From Amycolatopsis suaedae (GTDB lineage Bacteria; Actinomycetota; Actinomycetes; Mycobacteriales; Pseudonocardiaceae), in the NCBI RefSeq assembly GCF_004214935.1, contig NZ_SFCC01000014.1:62001-126000 (forward strand): a stretch of 64,000 bases of DNA. Reading direction: 5' to 3'. A program made the position numbers and the translations under genes. This document shows positions 42,748 to 50,973 of this stretch, piece by piece. Within the stretch, counting starts at the first letter, position 1; each line of letters opens with the position of its first letter. The notes beneath the pieces are model-generated. The model did not search any database and was not told the DNA's origin. It saw nothing but the letters and a program-made list of their open reading frames with translations.

Positions 42748-44010
42748 ATGGGAACACACCGGTTCAGAACCCTGGTGCCGGTCGCCGTGCTGGCGATGGC
42801 GGGACTGCTGGTGCCCTCGGCCGGGGCGTCCGGCGGGAGCCCGGTGGTGGCCGATCCGCCGTCGGCGTTCACCGACGCGCCACCCGCGCCCAGTGCCGGA
42901 GCCGCCGCGACCATCTGCGAGGGCGACGGCGTCAGCGGCCGCCGCGTGCAGGCCATCTACGTGCGGGGCGACCAGCAGCCGGACCGGCACGGTCAGCTGC
43001 GCGAGCAGTTCCAGTCCTACGCCGACCAGATCGACCAGGCTTTCGTCGAGGCCGCCGCGCGCACCGGCGGCGTCCGGCACGTGCGGTTCGTGCACGACTC
43101 CGCCTGCCGGGCGGTGATCGGCAACGTCGTGATCCCGCAGTCGTCGATGACCGACTGGCGGACCATCACCGACGCGCTCAAGGCACGCGGCTACGACCGG
43201 TCCGACCGCAAGTACCTGTTCTGGTACGAGAACTCCGGCTGCGGCCTGGCCTACGGCAACGGCGGCGACGACCGGCCAGGCGCGGACAACCCCTACAACG
43301 CCGGCCCGCACTACGCCGCGCTCGGCACCGGCTGCTGGTCGTGGCAGGCCAGCGCACACGAACTGCTGCACACGCTCGGCGCCGTGCGTGCCAGCGCGCC
43401 GCACGCCAGCAAGCACGGCCACTGCTGGGACGACGAGGACATCATGTGCTACGACGACGGCGGCCTGCCGAACCCGCCGGGCGGCCTGGTCAAGGTGTGC
43501 CAGGGTGCGCCGGAGAACCAGATCGACTGCGGCAACGACGACTACTTCCACCTCAACCCGCCGGCCGGCAGCTACCTGGCCACCCACTGGAACGTGGCCA
43601 ACAGCCTGTATCTCACCGGCTCCACCGGCGGCTCGGGACGCATCATCGGTGTCGGCGGCAGATGCCTGGACGTCCAGCAGAGCAACACCGCCGACGGCAC
43701 ACCGGTGCAGCTGTGGAACTGCAACTGGACCGGTGCGCAGCAGTGGACGGTCCGCGGCGGCACCGTCTCCGCGCTGGGCAAGTGCCTCGACGTCGCCGAG
43801 AGCGGCACCGCCAACGGAACCCCGGTGCGGCTGTGGACCTGCAACGGCACCGGCGCCCAGGTGTGGGAAACCGGCTCCGGTGGCGCACTGCGCAACCCGC
43901 AGTCGGGCCGGTGCCTGGACACCAGCGGCGGCGCCTCCGCCGAGGGCACCCGCGTGGTCATCTGGGACTGCACCGGCGCGGCCACCCAGAACTGGGGCCC
44001 GCACGCCTGA
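42748..44010 (+). CDS. Secreted zinc metalloprotease with ricin-B lectin domain
   Basis: The product is 420 aa with a signal peptide (LVPVAVLAMAGLLVPSAGA). The catalytic domain (about 55-260) has HELLHTLG (His204, Glu205, His208) and a Met-turn-like DIMCYDD; the third ligand could be His219, His223 or His225, since the usual metzincin position is Arg. Many Cys residues (GCGLAY, TGCWSW, GHCWDD) suggest disulfides. Residues 290-420 are a beta-trefoil with QxW repeats (GRCLDVQQSNTADGTPVQLW, then GKCLDV and GRCLDT), for binding galactose-type glycans. It probably degrades extracellular proteins or glycoproteins. Confidence 0.88.
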   Translation: MGTHRFRTLVPVAVLAMAGLLVPSAGASGGSPVVADPPSAFTDAPPAPSAGAAATICEGDGVSGRRVQAIYVRGDQQPDRHGQLREQFQSYADQIDQAFVEAAARTGGVRHVRFVHDSACRAVIGNVVIPQSSMTDWRTITDALKARGYDRSDRKYLFWYENSGCGLAYGNGGDDRPGADNPYNAGPHYAALGTGCWSWQASAHELLHTLGAVRASAPHASKHGHCWDDEDIMCYDDGGLPNPPGGLVKVCQGAPENQIDCGNDDYFHLNPPAGSYLATHWNVANSLYLTGSTGGSGRIIGVGGRCLDVQQSNTADGTPVQLWNCNWTGAQQWTVRGGTVSALGKCLDVAESGTANGTPVRLWTCNGTGAQVWETGSGGALRNPQSGRCLDTSGGASAEGTRVVIWDCTGAATQNWGPHA

Positions 44011-44018
44011 CGAAGCAC

Positions 44019-44035
44019 GTGAAGGCCACCTTCAC
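44019..44035. repeat. GTGAAGG-cca-CCTTCAC palindrome, copy 1
   Basis: A perfect 7-bp inverted repeat with 3-base loop, 8 bases after the metalloprotease stop. The same 17-mer recurs at 44216-44232 with one changed base (final T for C). It could act as a transcription terminator or be part of a dispersed palindromic family. Confidence 0.75.
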
Positions 44036-44078
44036 CACGTCAGACGTCAGGGCCGCGGCAAAGTCCGGGTGCTGTGCG

Positions 44079-44129
44079 CCCCCAATGTGGCATTGGGGGA
44101 GTTGAAGTTCCCCAATGCCACATTGGGGG
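44079..44129. repeat. Nested cruciform repeat around CCCCCAATG/CATTGGGG
   Basis: The 20-mer CCCCCAATGTGGCATTGGGG (44079-44098) is repeated as its exact reverse complement at 44110-44129 with an 11-base spacer. Each arm is itself a hairpin (8-9 bp stem, 3-base loop), so either one long or two short hairpins can form. It is non-coding on both strands in my reading. Confidence 0.85.
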
Positions 44130-44215
44130 AGGTTGCTGGGTCTCTTTCGTGGTGACGGCTGGGTCTGCTGGGACGGGTGTGACTGGTGAGGCCGCGACCG
44201 CCGGGCGGGATGGTC

Positions 44216-44232
44216 GTGAAGGCCACCTTCAT
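44216..44232. repeat. GTGAAGG-cca-CCTTCA(T) palindrome, copy 2
   Basis: Sixteen of 17 bases match 44019-44035. A further GGCCTTCAC at 44254-44262 resembles a third, partial copy. The flanking 44130-44215 and 44263-44304 contain no gene I can support. Confidence 0.7.
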
Positions 44233-44304
44233 CACATGAGACGACAGAAACTCGGCCTTCACACCGAACAACGACGCTGCCCGCCCACGTGTCCAGGCCA
44301 ACAT

Positions 44305-44357
44305 GCCGTGAAGGGGGCACTCACGGCATGAGACGCCGTGAGTGCCCCCTTCACGGC
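44305..44357. repeat. 23-bp perfect inverted repeat with 7-base loop
   Basis: The arms 44305-44327 and 44335-44357 are exact reverse complements (GCCGTGAAGGGGGCACTCAC and on); the loop is ATGAGAC. Inside each arm GCCGTGA and TCACGGC form a second, smaller palindrome. The transcript would make one of the most stable hairpins in the window. No T-run follows, so terminator function is uncertain. Confidence 0.85.
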
Positions 44358-44425
44358 AACGTCACCTCGGGCGTCACCTCGGGCAGGGCGAGGTGGGTGG
44401 TCCCGAGCGCAGAACTCGCGTGCCG

Positions 44426-44510
44426 GAATGCAGAACTCGCGTACGTGAGCGCAGAACTCACGATGTGGAGCGGGTTCTCACTCGGTGCCGGTCACCCGCG
44501 TGAACGGGCC
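44426..44510. repeat. Dispersed intergenic repeat, copy 2 (85 bp)
   Basis: It matches 1421-1505 at 79 of 85 positions, same orientation, no gaps. An extra GCAGAACTCGCG unit precedes it at 44409-44420, so three GCAGAACTC units occur here against two in copy 1. Confidence 0.8.
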
Positions 44511-44717
44511 GTTCGCGCGAGTCCTCCTTTCCCGACCCGCGAGTCGACCGTTCCCGACCCGCGAATTCCACGCTCCCGCCGTGCCACCGGGCCACTCGCC
44601 GCGAGTCACGCGCTCAGGAACGCGAGTGTCGGCTTCCGGAACGCGAATGACGCGCTCCGGACCACCCGACTTTGCCGGGCCCTGGCGTCTCATGCCGTGA
44701 GGGCCCCTTCGCGTGCC
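44511..44717. other. Non-coding tail of the repeat block
   Basis: About 200 bp between the repeat and the katG stop. CCCGACCCGCGA occurs twice (about 44530 and 44555), and variants of GGAACGCGA occur near 44610-44640. Short open frames exist but none has a ribosome site or recognisable product. Confidence 0.5.
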
Positions 44718-46994
44718 TCAGGCCAGGTCGAACCGGTCCAGTTCCATGACCTTCGTCCACGCCGCGACGAAGTCGGCGACGAACTTCTCGTGCGCGCCCC
44801 GGCCGGAGTAGACCTCGGACAGGGCCCGCAGCTGGGAGTTGGAGCCGAACACGAGGTCCACCGCGGTGGCGGTCCACTTCACCTCGTCGGTGGCCGCGTC
44901 GCGGATCTCGTAGACGTTCTCCTCCGACTCCGACACCTTCCACCGGGTACCCGGCGAGAGCAGGTTGGTGAAGAAGTCGTTGGTGAGCACGCCGGGCCGG
45001 TCGGTGAGCACGCCGTGCCGGGTGCCGCCGAAGTTGGTTCCCAGGCCGCGCAGGCCGCCGACGAGGACGGTCATCTCGGGCGCGGTCAGGCCGAGCATGT
45101 AGGCGCGGTCGACCAGCAGTACCTCGGGCTGGAGCTTCTCCCCGGCCCGCAGGTAGTTGCGGAACCCGTCGGCGTGCGGCTCGAGCACGGCGAACGACTC
45201 GACGTCGGTCTGCTCCTGGGTGGCGTCGGTGCGGCCGGGGTGGAACGGCACGGTCACCTCGGCACCGGCCTCACGTGCCGCCTTCTCCACGGCCGCCGAA
45301 CCGGCCAGCACGATCAGGTCGGCCAGCGAGATCTTCGCGCCGCCCGCCGCGTTGAACTCGCGCTGGATGCCTTCCAGGGTCTCCAGGACCCGCGCGAGTT
45401 GCTCAGGCTGGTTGACCTCCCAGTCGCGCTGCGGCTCGAGCCGGATCCGGGCGCCGTTGGCCCCGCCACGCTTGTCGGTGGACCGGAAGCTGGCGGCGGA
45501 GGCCCAGGCCGTGGTGACCAGCTGCGCCACCGAGAGACCGGAGTCGAGCACCTTCGCCTTCAGGGCGGCGATGTCGGCCTCGCCGACGAGTTCGTGGTCG
45601 ACGGCGGGAACCGGGTCCTGCCACAGCTGTGGCTCGGGCACCCACGGGCCGAGGAAGCGGCTGACCGGGCCCATGTCCCGGTGCAACAGCTTGTACCAGG
45701 CCTTGGCGAACGCCAGCGCGAACTCGTCGGGGTTGTCCAGGAAGCGGCGGGAGATCTTCTCGTAGACCGGGTCGAAGCGCAGCGACAGGTCGGTGGTGAG
45801 CATGGTCGGCTTGTGCTTCTTGGCCGGGTCGTACGGGTCCGGGATGATCTCCGGCGCGTCCTTGGCGACGTACTGCTTGCCGCCACCGGGGCTGGTGGTC
45901 AGTTCCCACTCGTAGCCGAACAGGATCTCGAAGAACCGGTTGCTCCACTCGGTCGGCCGGTCGGTCCAGGTCACTTCCAGGCCGCTGGTGATCGTGTCCG
46001 GGCCCCCGCCGCTGCCGTGGGTGCTCAGCCAGCCCAGGCCCTGCGCCTCCAGCGGCGCGGCCTCGGGTTCGGGGCCGACGTGGTCGTCGGCGACACCGGC
46101 GCCGTGCGTCTTGCCGAAGGTGTGGCCGCCGGCGATAAGGGCCACGGTCTCCTCGTCGTTCATCGCCATCCGGGCGAAGGTCTCCCGGATGAAGTGGGCC
46201 GCCGCCCGGAAGTCCGCGCTGCCGCGCGGCCCCTCGGGGTTGACGTAGATCAGGCCCATCTCCGTCGCGCCGACGTCGGGCACCATCTCGGTGTCACTGG
46301 CGTAGCGCTCGTCTCCGAGCCAGTCGTCCTCCGGGCCCCAGAAGATCTCCTCGGGTTCCCAGATGTCCTCGCGGCCGAAGCCGAACCCGAACGTCCGGAA
46401 GCCCATCGACTCCAGCGCGACGTTTCCCGCGAACACGAGCAGGTCGGCCCAGGAGATCCGCTGGCCGTACTTCTCCTTGACCGGCCACAGCAGCCTGCGT
46501 GCCTTGTCCAGGTTGGCGTTGTCCGGCCAGCTGTTGAGCGGGGCGAACCGCTGGGTGCCGTCGCCGGCCCCGCCGCGGCCGTCGTGGATGCGGTAGGTGC
46601 CCGCGGCGTGCCAGCTCATCCGGATCATCAGGCCGCCGTAGTGGCCGAAGTCGGCGGGCCACCAGTCCTGCGAGGTGGTGAGCACCTCGGTGATGTCCCG
46701 CTTGAGCGCCTCGACGTCGAGCTTGGCGAACTCCTTGGCATAGCTGAAGTTCTCGCCCAGCGGGCTGGCCTTCGGCGAGGGGGCGTGCAGGACCGAGAGG
46801 TCGAGCTGGTTGGGCCACCAGTCCCGGTTGGTGCGCGGACGGCCGCCGGTCTTGGCCGTCGGCGAGTCGATCGCCGGGTTCTCGCTCTCGCTGCCGTGTG
46901 CGGTGACCGAGTCGTGTGCCACCGGGCAGCCCGCCGCGGCCTTCTTGTCCACACCCTGTGCGCTGGACGGTGTGTTGTCCGGGATGTCGCTCAT
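44718..46994 (-). CDS. katG: Catalase-peroxidase
   Basis: The product is 758 aa, the standard KatG length. The distal heme site MSWHAAGTYR (with the Trp of the Met-Tyr-Trp adduct), the adduct Tyr in GLIYVNPEGP, its Met in ETFARMAMNDEETVALIAGGHTFGKTHG (which also holds the proximal His) and the second, non-heme peroxidase-like half are all present. It removes hydrogen peroxide and may oxidise pro-drugs such as isoniazid. The ATG directly follows the furA stop (TAAATG); its ribosome site GGAAGG lies within the end of furA. Control by FurA is expected. Confidence 0.97.
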   Translation of the reverse strand: MSDIPDNTPSSAQGVDKKAAAGCPVAHDSVTAHGSESENPAIDSPTAKTGGRPRTNRDWWPNQLDLSVLHAPSPKASPLGENFSYAKEFAKLDVEALKRDITEVLTTSQDWWPADFGHYGGLMIRMSWHAAGTYRIHDGRGGAGDGTQRFAPLNSWPDNANLDKARRLLWPVKEKYGQRISWADLLVFAGNVALESMGFRTFGFGFGREDIWEPEEIFWGPEDDWLGDERYASDTEMVPDVGATEMGLIYVNPEGPRGSADFRAAAHFIRETFARMAMNDEETVALIAGGHTFGKTHGAGVADDHVGPEPEAAPLEAQGLGWLSTHGSGGGPDTITSGLEVTWTDRPTEWSNRFFEILFGYEWELTTSPGGGKQYVAKDAPEIIPDPYDPAKKHKPTMLTTDLSLRFDPVYEKISRRFLDNPDEFALAFAKAWYKLLHRDMGPVSRFLGPWVPEPQLWQDPVPAVDHELVGEADIAALKAKVLDSGLSVAQLVTTAWASAASFRSTDKRGGANGARIRLEPQRDWEVNQPEQLARVLETLEGIQREFNAAGGAKISLADLIVLAGSAAVEKAAREAGAEVTVPFHPGRTDATQEQTDVESFAVLEPHADGFRNYLRAGEKLQPEVLLVDRAYMLGLTAPEMTVLVGGLRGLGTNFGGTRHGVLTDRPGVLTNDFFTNLLSPGTRWKVSESEENVYEIRDAATDEVKWTATAVDLVFGSNSQLRALSEVYSGRGAHEKFVADFVAAWTKVMELDRFDLA

Positions 46995-47438
46995 TTACGT
47001 CCTTCCGGGTTCGTGGTGGGTGGGCAGGGCCGCGCAACCGGGGCAGGTGCCCCAGTAGACGACCTCGGCCTCGTCGATCAGGAAACCGTGGTCTGCCGAG
47101 GCGGCCAGACACGGAGCGGGACCGGCCGCGCAGTCGACGTCCTCGATCGCACCGCAGGAACGGCAGACGACGTGGTGGTGGTTGTCGCCCACCCGGGTCT
47201 CGTACCGGGCGAGCGCGCCGGCGGGCTGGATGCGCCGCACCAGGCCGGCGTCGGTCAGCGCGCGCAGCACGTCGTAGACAGCCTGGTGTGACACGCTGGG
47301 AAGCTCCGCCCGTACCAGCGTGAGAACAGTCTCGGTGTCGGCATGCGGGTGGTCACGCAGTGCGGCGAGCACGGCCAGCCGGGGCCGGGTCACCCGCAAC
47401 GAGGCCGCCCGCAGCTGCGCCTCGAATCCGGACATCAC
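46995..47438 (-). CDS. furA: Fur-family redox/metal repressor of katG
   Basis: The product is 147 aa from GTG 47438 (ATG 47435 also fits). It has the DNA-binding helix SLRVTRPRLAVLAAL and SHQAVYDVLRAL, the metal site DNHHHVVCRSCG, and late EVVYWGTCPGC. The order and wording match mycobacterial FurA, including DVDCAAGPAPC. It sits directly upstream of katG and should repress that operon until oxidised. The promoter places the transcript start at or next to the start codon. Confidence 0.95.
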   Translation of the reverse strand: MMSGFEAQLRAASLRVTRPRLAVLAALRDHPHADTETVLTLVRAELPSVSHQAVYDVLRALTDAGLVRRIQPAGALARYETRVGDNHHHVVCRSCGAIEDVDCAAGPAPCLAASADHGFLIDEAEVVYWGTCPGCAALPTHHEPGRT

Positions 47439-47443
47439 CCAGG

Positions 47444-47472
47444 ACCCTAGGACGGTATCTGGAACCGGTCAA
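47444..47472 (-). promoter_or_regulatory. furA-katG promoter, apparently leaderless
   Basis: On the minus strand TTGACC (47467-47472) and TAGGGT (47444-47449) are 17 bases apart. The expected start point, about 6-7 bases downstream, falls at the GTG of furA, so the mRNA probably has no leader. Confidence 0.65.
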
Positions 47473-47484
47473 ATTAAGCGCGGT

Positions 47485-48735
47485 CTACAGGGCGCCGGGC
47501 AGCACGAAGACACCCCACGCCACGGCCGGGCCGAAACCGACGATCGCGCAGGTGTACCCGACCACCTGCCGGTAGAAGCGCTGCCGGTCGACGCCCTTGG
47601 CGTTGCTGAGCACGAGTGCCCCGTTGGTGGAGAACGGGGAGACGTCGACGATGGTGGTCGAGATCGACAGCGCGGCGATCAGTCCGGCGGCGTTCAGGTG
47701 GCTGGACAGCAGCAGGGGGACCGCGATCGGGATGATCGCGGTGAGGATCGCGGTCGACGAGGCGAACGCCGAGGTGACCGCGACCGTGAGGCACAGCAGG
47801 AAGGCGACGAGCAGCGGGGCACCCATGCCGGCGGCGTGCTCGGAGATGGCGTCGATGGTTCCCGCCTTCTCCAGGATGCCCACGTAGGTGACCATTCCGG
47901 CGACGAGCAGGATGGTGGACCAGCTGATGCCCTCGACCGCCTTCGCCTGGTTCTTCATGTCGGTCAGCGCGAGCAGGGCACCGGCCGCCAGCGCCAGGAA
48001 GCCGATCTGCAGGTGGAAACCGAGCGCGCCGACGATGAGGCCGGCGAGCGCGGCCAGGGTGAGCCACTGCCGCCAGGAGACACCGTCGTGCTCCGGCCCG
48101 GCGCCGCCGTCCGCGTCCGTGCCGGCCGGCCCGGGCCGGTTTCTATTGCGCAGCCACAGGAACGTCACCGCCGAGAGCAGGGCGTTGAACCCGAAGCTGG
48201 CGAGGAACAACACCACCGGCGCCACCTGCAGCTGGGTGTCGGCGATCATCCCGTTCACCAGGACGCCGGACACCGCGATCGGGGAGAAGGCGCCCGCGTG
48301 CCCGCCGCAGATGATCATCATGCCCATCATCAGCGGGCTCATCCCGTGCCGGAACGCGATGTTCATGCCGACCGGGACGAGCAGCGCGACCGCGGCCGGG
48401 GTGAACGTGCCGAACGCGGTCAGCACGGCGGCGACGGTGAACAGCACCCACGGGATCAGCGCGACCTTGCCGCGGACCAGCCGCACGCCGTAGCTGACGA
48501 TCAGATCGACGGTCCCGTTGCGCTGCGCGACCGAGAACAGGTAGGTGACCCCGACGATCGTCACGAACAGCGAGACCGGGAAGCCTTCGAAGATCTGTTC
48601 CTCGTCCAGGCCCAGCGCCGCCGTTCCGATGACGAACGCGGCGACGAAGGCCAGGATTCCGATGTTGATCGGGAGCAGCGTCCCGACCACGAACATCACG
48701 GCGAGTGCGCCGATGGAGATCAGCTCTGGAGACAT
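47485..48735 (-). CDS. MatC-type dicarboxylate/tricarboxylate transporter
   Basis: The product is 416 aa with about 11-12 transmembrane helices. The N-terminus SPELISIGALAVMFVVGTLLPINIGILAF matches the MatC (malonate/dicarboxylate carrier) type, and GGHAGAFSPIAVSG and TTIVDVSPFSTNGAL are ion-transporter superfamily signature stretches with internal symmetry. It probably imports an organic acid by sodium or proton coupling. The PrpF-like gene lies 31 bases upstream on the same strand, suggesting transport and isomerisation of the same acid. Confidence 0.85.
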   Translation of the reverse strand: MSPELISIGALAVMFVVGTLLPINIGILAFVAAFVIGTAALGLDEEQIFEGFPVSLFVTIVGVTYLFSVAQRNGTVDLIVSYGVRLVRGKVALIPWVLFTVAAVLTAFGTFTPAAVALLVPVGMNIAFRHGMSPLMMGMMIICGGHAGAFSPIAVSGVLVNGMIADTQLQVAPVVLFLASFGFNALLSAVTFLWLRNRNRPGPAGTDADGGAGPEHDGVSWRQWLTLAALAGLIVGALGFHLQIGFLALAAGALLALTDMKNQAKAVEGISWSTILLVAGMVTYVGILEKAGTIDAISEHAAGMGAPLLVAFLLCLTVAVTSAFASSTAILTAIIPIAVPLLLSSHLNAAGLIAALSISTTIVDVSPFSTNGALVLSNAKGVDRQRFYRQVVGYTCAIVGFGPAVAWGVFVLPGAL

Positions 48736-48766
48736 CGTTGTCCTTGGGGTCAGTGGGTGGACGAGA

Positions 48767-49906
48767 CTAACCGGGGGAGTGGGCCAGGGTCCGGCGCCGC
48801 GGGTCCGGGACGAGGATGCGGGCCTCGCAGATGACCCGCGCGGCACGCCGGACGGTGACCCGCCGCGGATATCCGCCTTCGGTGTCCGCGCAGGCGACGT
48901 CGACGACACCGGCCGGCGTGCCGATCCGCACCCGCGGCAGACCGGCCGCGGTGGACGCGCGGTGGACCACGGACCCGTCGATCAGGTTGGCCAGCGCGAT
49001 GCCGACCGCCGAGGTCAGCCCGATCGCCGGATGCGGTGCGTTCATCGACAGCATCCGCACCGTGACGTCGTGGTCGCGGGCGGAGACCGGCTCGCCGGTG
49101 GAACTGAGGTAGCCGGCCGGCGGGCCGACCAGGCCCACCTTGGGAACGGCGTCGGTGTGCGCGGCTCCCGCCGGGCGAAGCCCCATGACGTCGGCGGCGG
49201 CATGCCGGATCGCCCGCAGCCACGGCACGTCGGCTCCGAGAACGGCCGGGGACTCGGCGCCGGTGCGTCCCACCGAACCGGCGTCGACGAGGCTCATCGG
49301 TGCCCCGGCGTCGAGCAGGCTCACCCGCGCGCGCCTGCCGCCCGCGTCCAGCCGCTCGGCGGCGGCGCCGGTGGGCAGCAGTGAGCCGGTGGTCCCGCCC
49401 GCCGGGTCGAGGAACGTCAGGCCCACCGCGACGCCACCGGAGCGGGTGCCCGGCACGGTCACGTCGCCGAACTCGTGCACCACGCCACCCGCGGTGTCCA
49501 CCGTGGCCTCCAGGACGGCGCCGGTGTTGACGTTGCGCAGCACCACGGTCGTCCGGTCGCCGGTAACCGGCACCAGGCCGCGGCCGACCGTCCACAGTGC
49601 GATGGCCGTGGCGCAGTTGCCGCAGTTGCTGCCCCACTCGACCGCGGGAACCCCGATGCCGACCTGGCCGAAGAGGTACTCGACGTCGATGCCCGGGGCG
49701 TGGCTGGGCCGGACGACGGCCGCCTTCGATGTGGTCGGGGTGGCTCCGCCGACCCCGTTCAGTTGCACCGGGTCGTCGGCGCCGTAGGCGTTGACGAGCA
49801 GTTCCTCGATGCCGGCCAGGGACGCGGGAACGTGCTGCTGGTCGAACAGCCAGCACTTGCTGGTGCCGCCACGGACCAGCGTCGCGGGAACGTGCACTCC
49901 GGACAC
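48767..49906 (-). CDS. PrpF-family isomerase (aconitate/4-oxalomesaconate type)
   Basis: From GTG 49906 the product is 379 aa; an upstream frame exists but lacks a ribosome site. The N-terminus VPATLVRGGTSKCWLFDQQHVP and GVGGATPTTSKAAVV are diagnostic of PrpF, with NCGNCATAIALWTVG near the active site of these diaminopimelate-epimerase-fold isomerases. Relatives isomerise methylaconitate, aconitate or 4-oxalomesaconate. It pairs with the transporter downstream and a divergent LysR gene. Confidence 0.88.
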   Translation of the reverse strand: MSGVHVPATLVRGGTSKCWLFDQQHVPASLAGIEELLVNAYGADDPVQLNGVGGATPTTSKAAVVRPSHAPGIDVEYLFGQVGIGVPAVEWGSNCGNCATAIALWTVGRGLVPVTGDRTTVVLRNVNTGAVLEATVDTAGGVVHEFGDVTVPGTRSGGVAVGLTFLDPAGGTTGSLLPTGAAAERLDAGGRRARVSLLDAGAPMSLVDAGSVGRTGAESPAVLGADVPWLRAIRHAAADVMGLRPAGAAHTDAVPKVGLVGPPAGYLSSTGEPVSARDHDVTVRMLSMNAPHPAIGLTSAVGIALANLIDGSVVHRASTAAGLPRVRIGTPAGVVDVACADTEGGYPRRVTVRRAARVICEARILVPDPRRRTLAHSPG

Positions 49907-49972
49907 CTCACTCTCGCCTGCCGGACGCAGTTCACCCTGACGACACCGAGGGTTGAGCACAATGCCCGTTCT

Positions 49973-49988
49973 CTTACACTGGCTTAAG
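49973..49988. promoter_or_regulatory. LysR-type box between prpF-like and lysR genes
   Basis: CTTA-N8-TAAG (49973-49988) fits the T-N11-A pattern of LysR binding sites and lies 26-41 bp before the LysR start in the 107-bp divergent gap. Confidence 0.5.
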
Positions 49989-50013
49989 CACGGCTAAAGT
50001 CGAAGGGGTGCCG

Positions 50014-50967
50014 ATGCCGGACGTCCGCCGGATCCTGCTGCTCGCCGAGGTCGCCACGCACGGCTCGCTCACGGCGGCGGCCGAGGCCTCGGGAATGACC
50101 ACCTCCGCCGCTTCCCAGCAGATGTCGCGCCTGGAAGCCGAGGCGGGCCAGCCGCTGCTGGTCCGCCTTCCCCGGGGCATCCGGCTGACCGACGCCGGTG
50201 CCGCCCTCGCCGAACGGGGGCGGGCCATCCGGCGGCAGCTGCGCGCGGCGCAGGCGGACCTCGACGCGTTCGCCCGGCTGGACAGCGGAACGCTGCGGCT
50301 CGGCTCGTTCCCGACGGCCAGTGCGAGCCTGCTCCCGCTGGCGCTGACCCGGTTCTCCCGCAAGTTCCCCGGCACGCACACGACCGTCCGCGCCGCGATG
50401 CTGGCGCAGCTGCTGGATTTCCTGCACACCGGCGAGGTCGAGCTGGCCCTGCTGTGGGAGTACGACTGGCGCCGGGTCGAGGACGACCAGCTGAGCCTGA
50501 CCCGCCTGCTGGACGATCCGACGGTGCTCGTCGTGCCCGCCAACTCCGAGTTGCTGGAGCGGGCCGAGGTCAGCCTCACCGCGCTGGCAGGCCAGTCGTG
50601 GATCATCCGCGCCGACAATCACCCGGTCGCCGAGGTGCTGCGCCGCAGTTGCCGTCTCGCCGGCTTCGAACCGGTCATCGCCTACGAATCACACGACTAC
50701 CAGGAGGCGCAGGCGATGGTCGCGGCCGGGCTCGGCATCGCGCTGGCCCCGCGGCTGGCACTGACCAACCGCCGCAACGACGTGCGGCTGGTCCCGTTCG
50801 GCTCGGACGTCCCGGCGCCCACCCGGCGCATCCTGCTCGCCCGCCCCGAGGGGCGCGAGCCCACCCCCGCGGCCGCGGCGATGACCACGATCCTTCAGGC
50901 CGTGGCGGCCAAGTTCAGCGAACCCGACCTGCGCCGCAACCAGCTCGGCACCGTCCACACGCGATAG
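50014..50967 (+). CDS. LysR-family regulator of the organic-acid operon
   Basis: From ATG 50014 (GAAGGGG 5 bases upstream) the product is 317 aa. The winged helix is clear (VATHGSLTAAAEASGMTTSAASQQMSRLEAEAG). The C-terminal co-inducer domain (about 90-300) includes LRLGSFPTASASLLPLAL and GLGIALAPRLAL. Divergence from the PrpF/transporter operon suggests it activates that operon when the organic acid is present. GTG 50008 is an alternative start. Confidence 0.9.
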   Translation: MPDVRRILLLAEVATHGSLTAAAEASGMTTSAASQQMSRLEAEAGQPLLVRLPRGIRLTDAGAALAERGRAIRRQLRAAQADLDAFARLDSGTLRLGSFPTASASLLPLALTRFSRKFPGTHTTVRAAMLAQLLDFLHTGEVELALLWEYDWRRVEDDQLSLTRLLDDPTVLVVPANSELLERAEVSLTALAGQSWIIRADNHPVAEVLRRSCRLAGFEPVIAYESHDYQEAQAMVAAGLGIALAPRLALTNRRNDVRLVPFGSDVPAPTRRILLARPEGREPTPAAAAMTTILQAVAAKFSEPDLRRNQLGTVHTR

Positions 50968-50973
50968 TCCGGC

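Noticed and set aside
44019..44357. CRISPR array in the repeat-rich region
   Set aside because: The repeats are palindromes of several different sequences with irregular spacing, with no uniform repeat-spacer pattern and no cas genes.
44289..47291. A 1000-codon frame opposite katG
   Set aside because: KatG is certain on the minus strand; the other frame begins in repeat DNA with no ribosome site.
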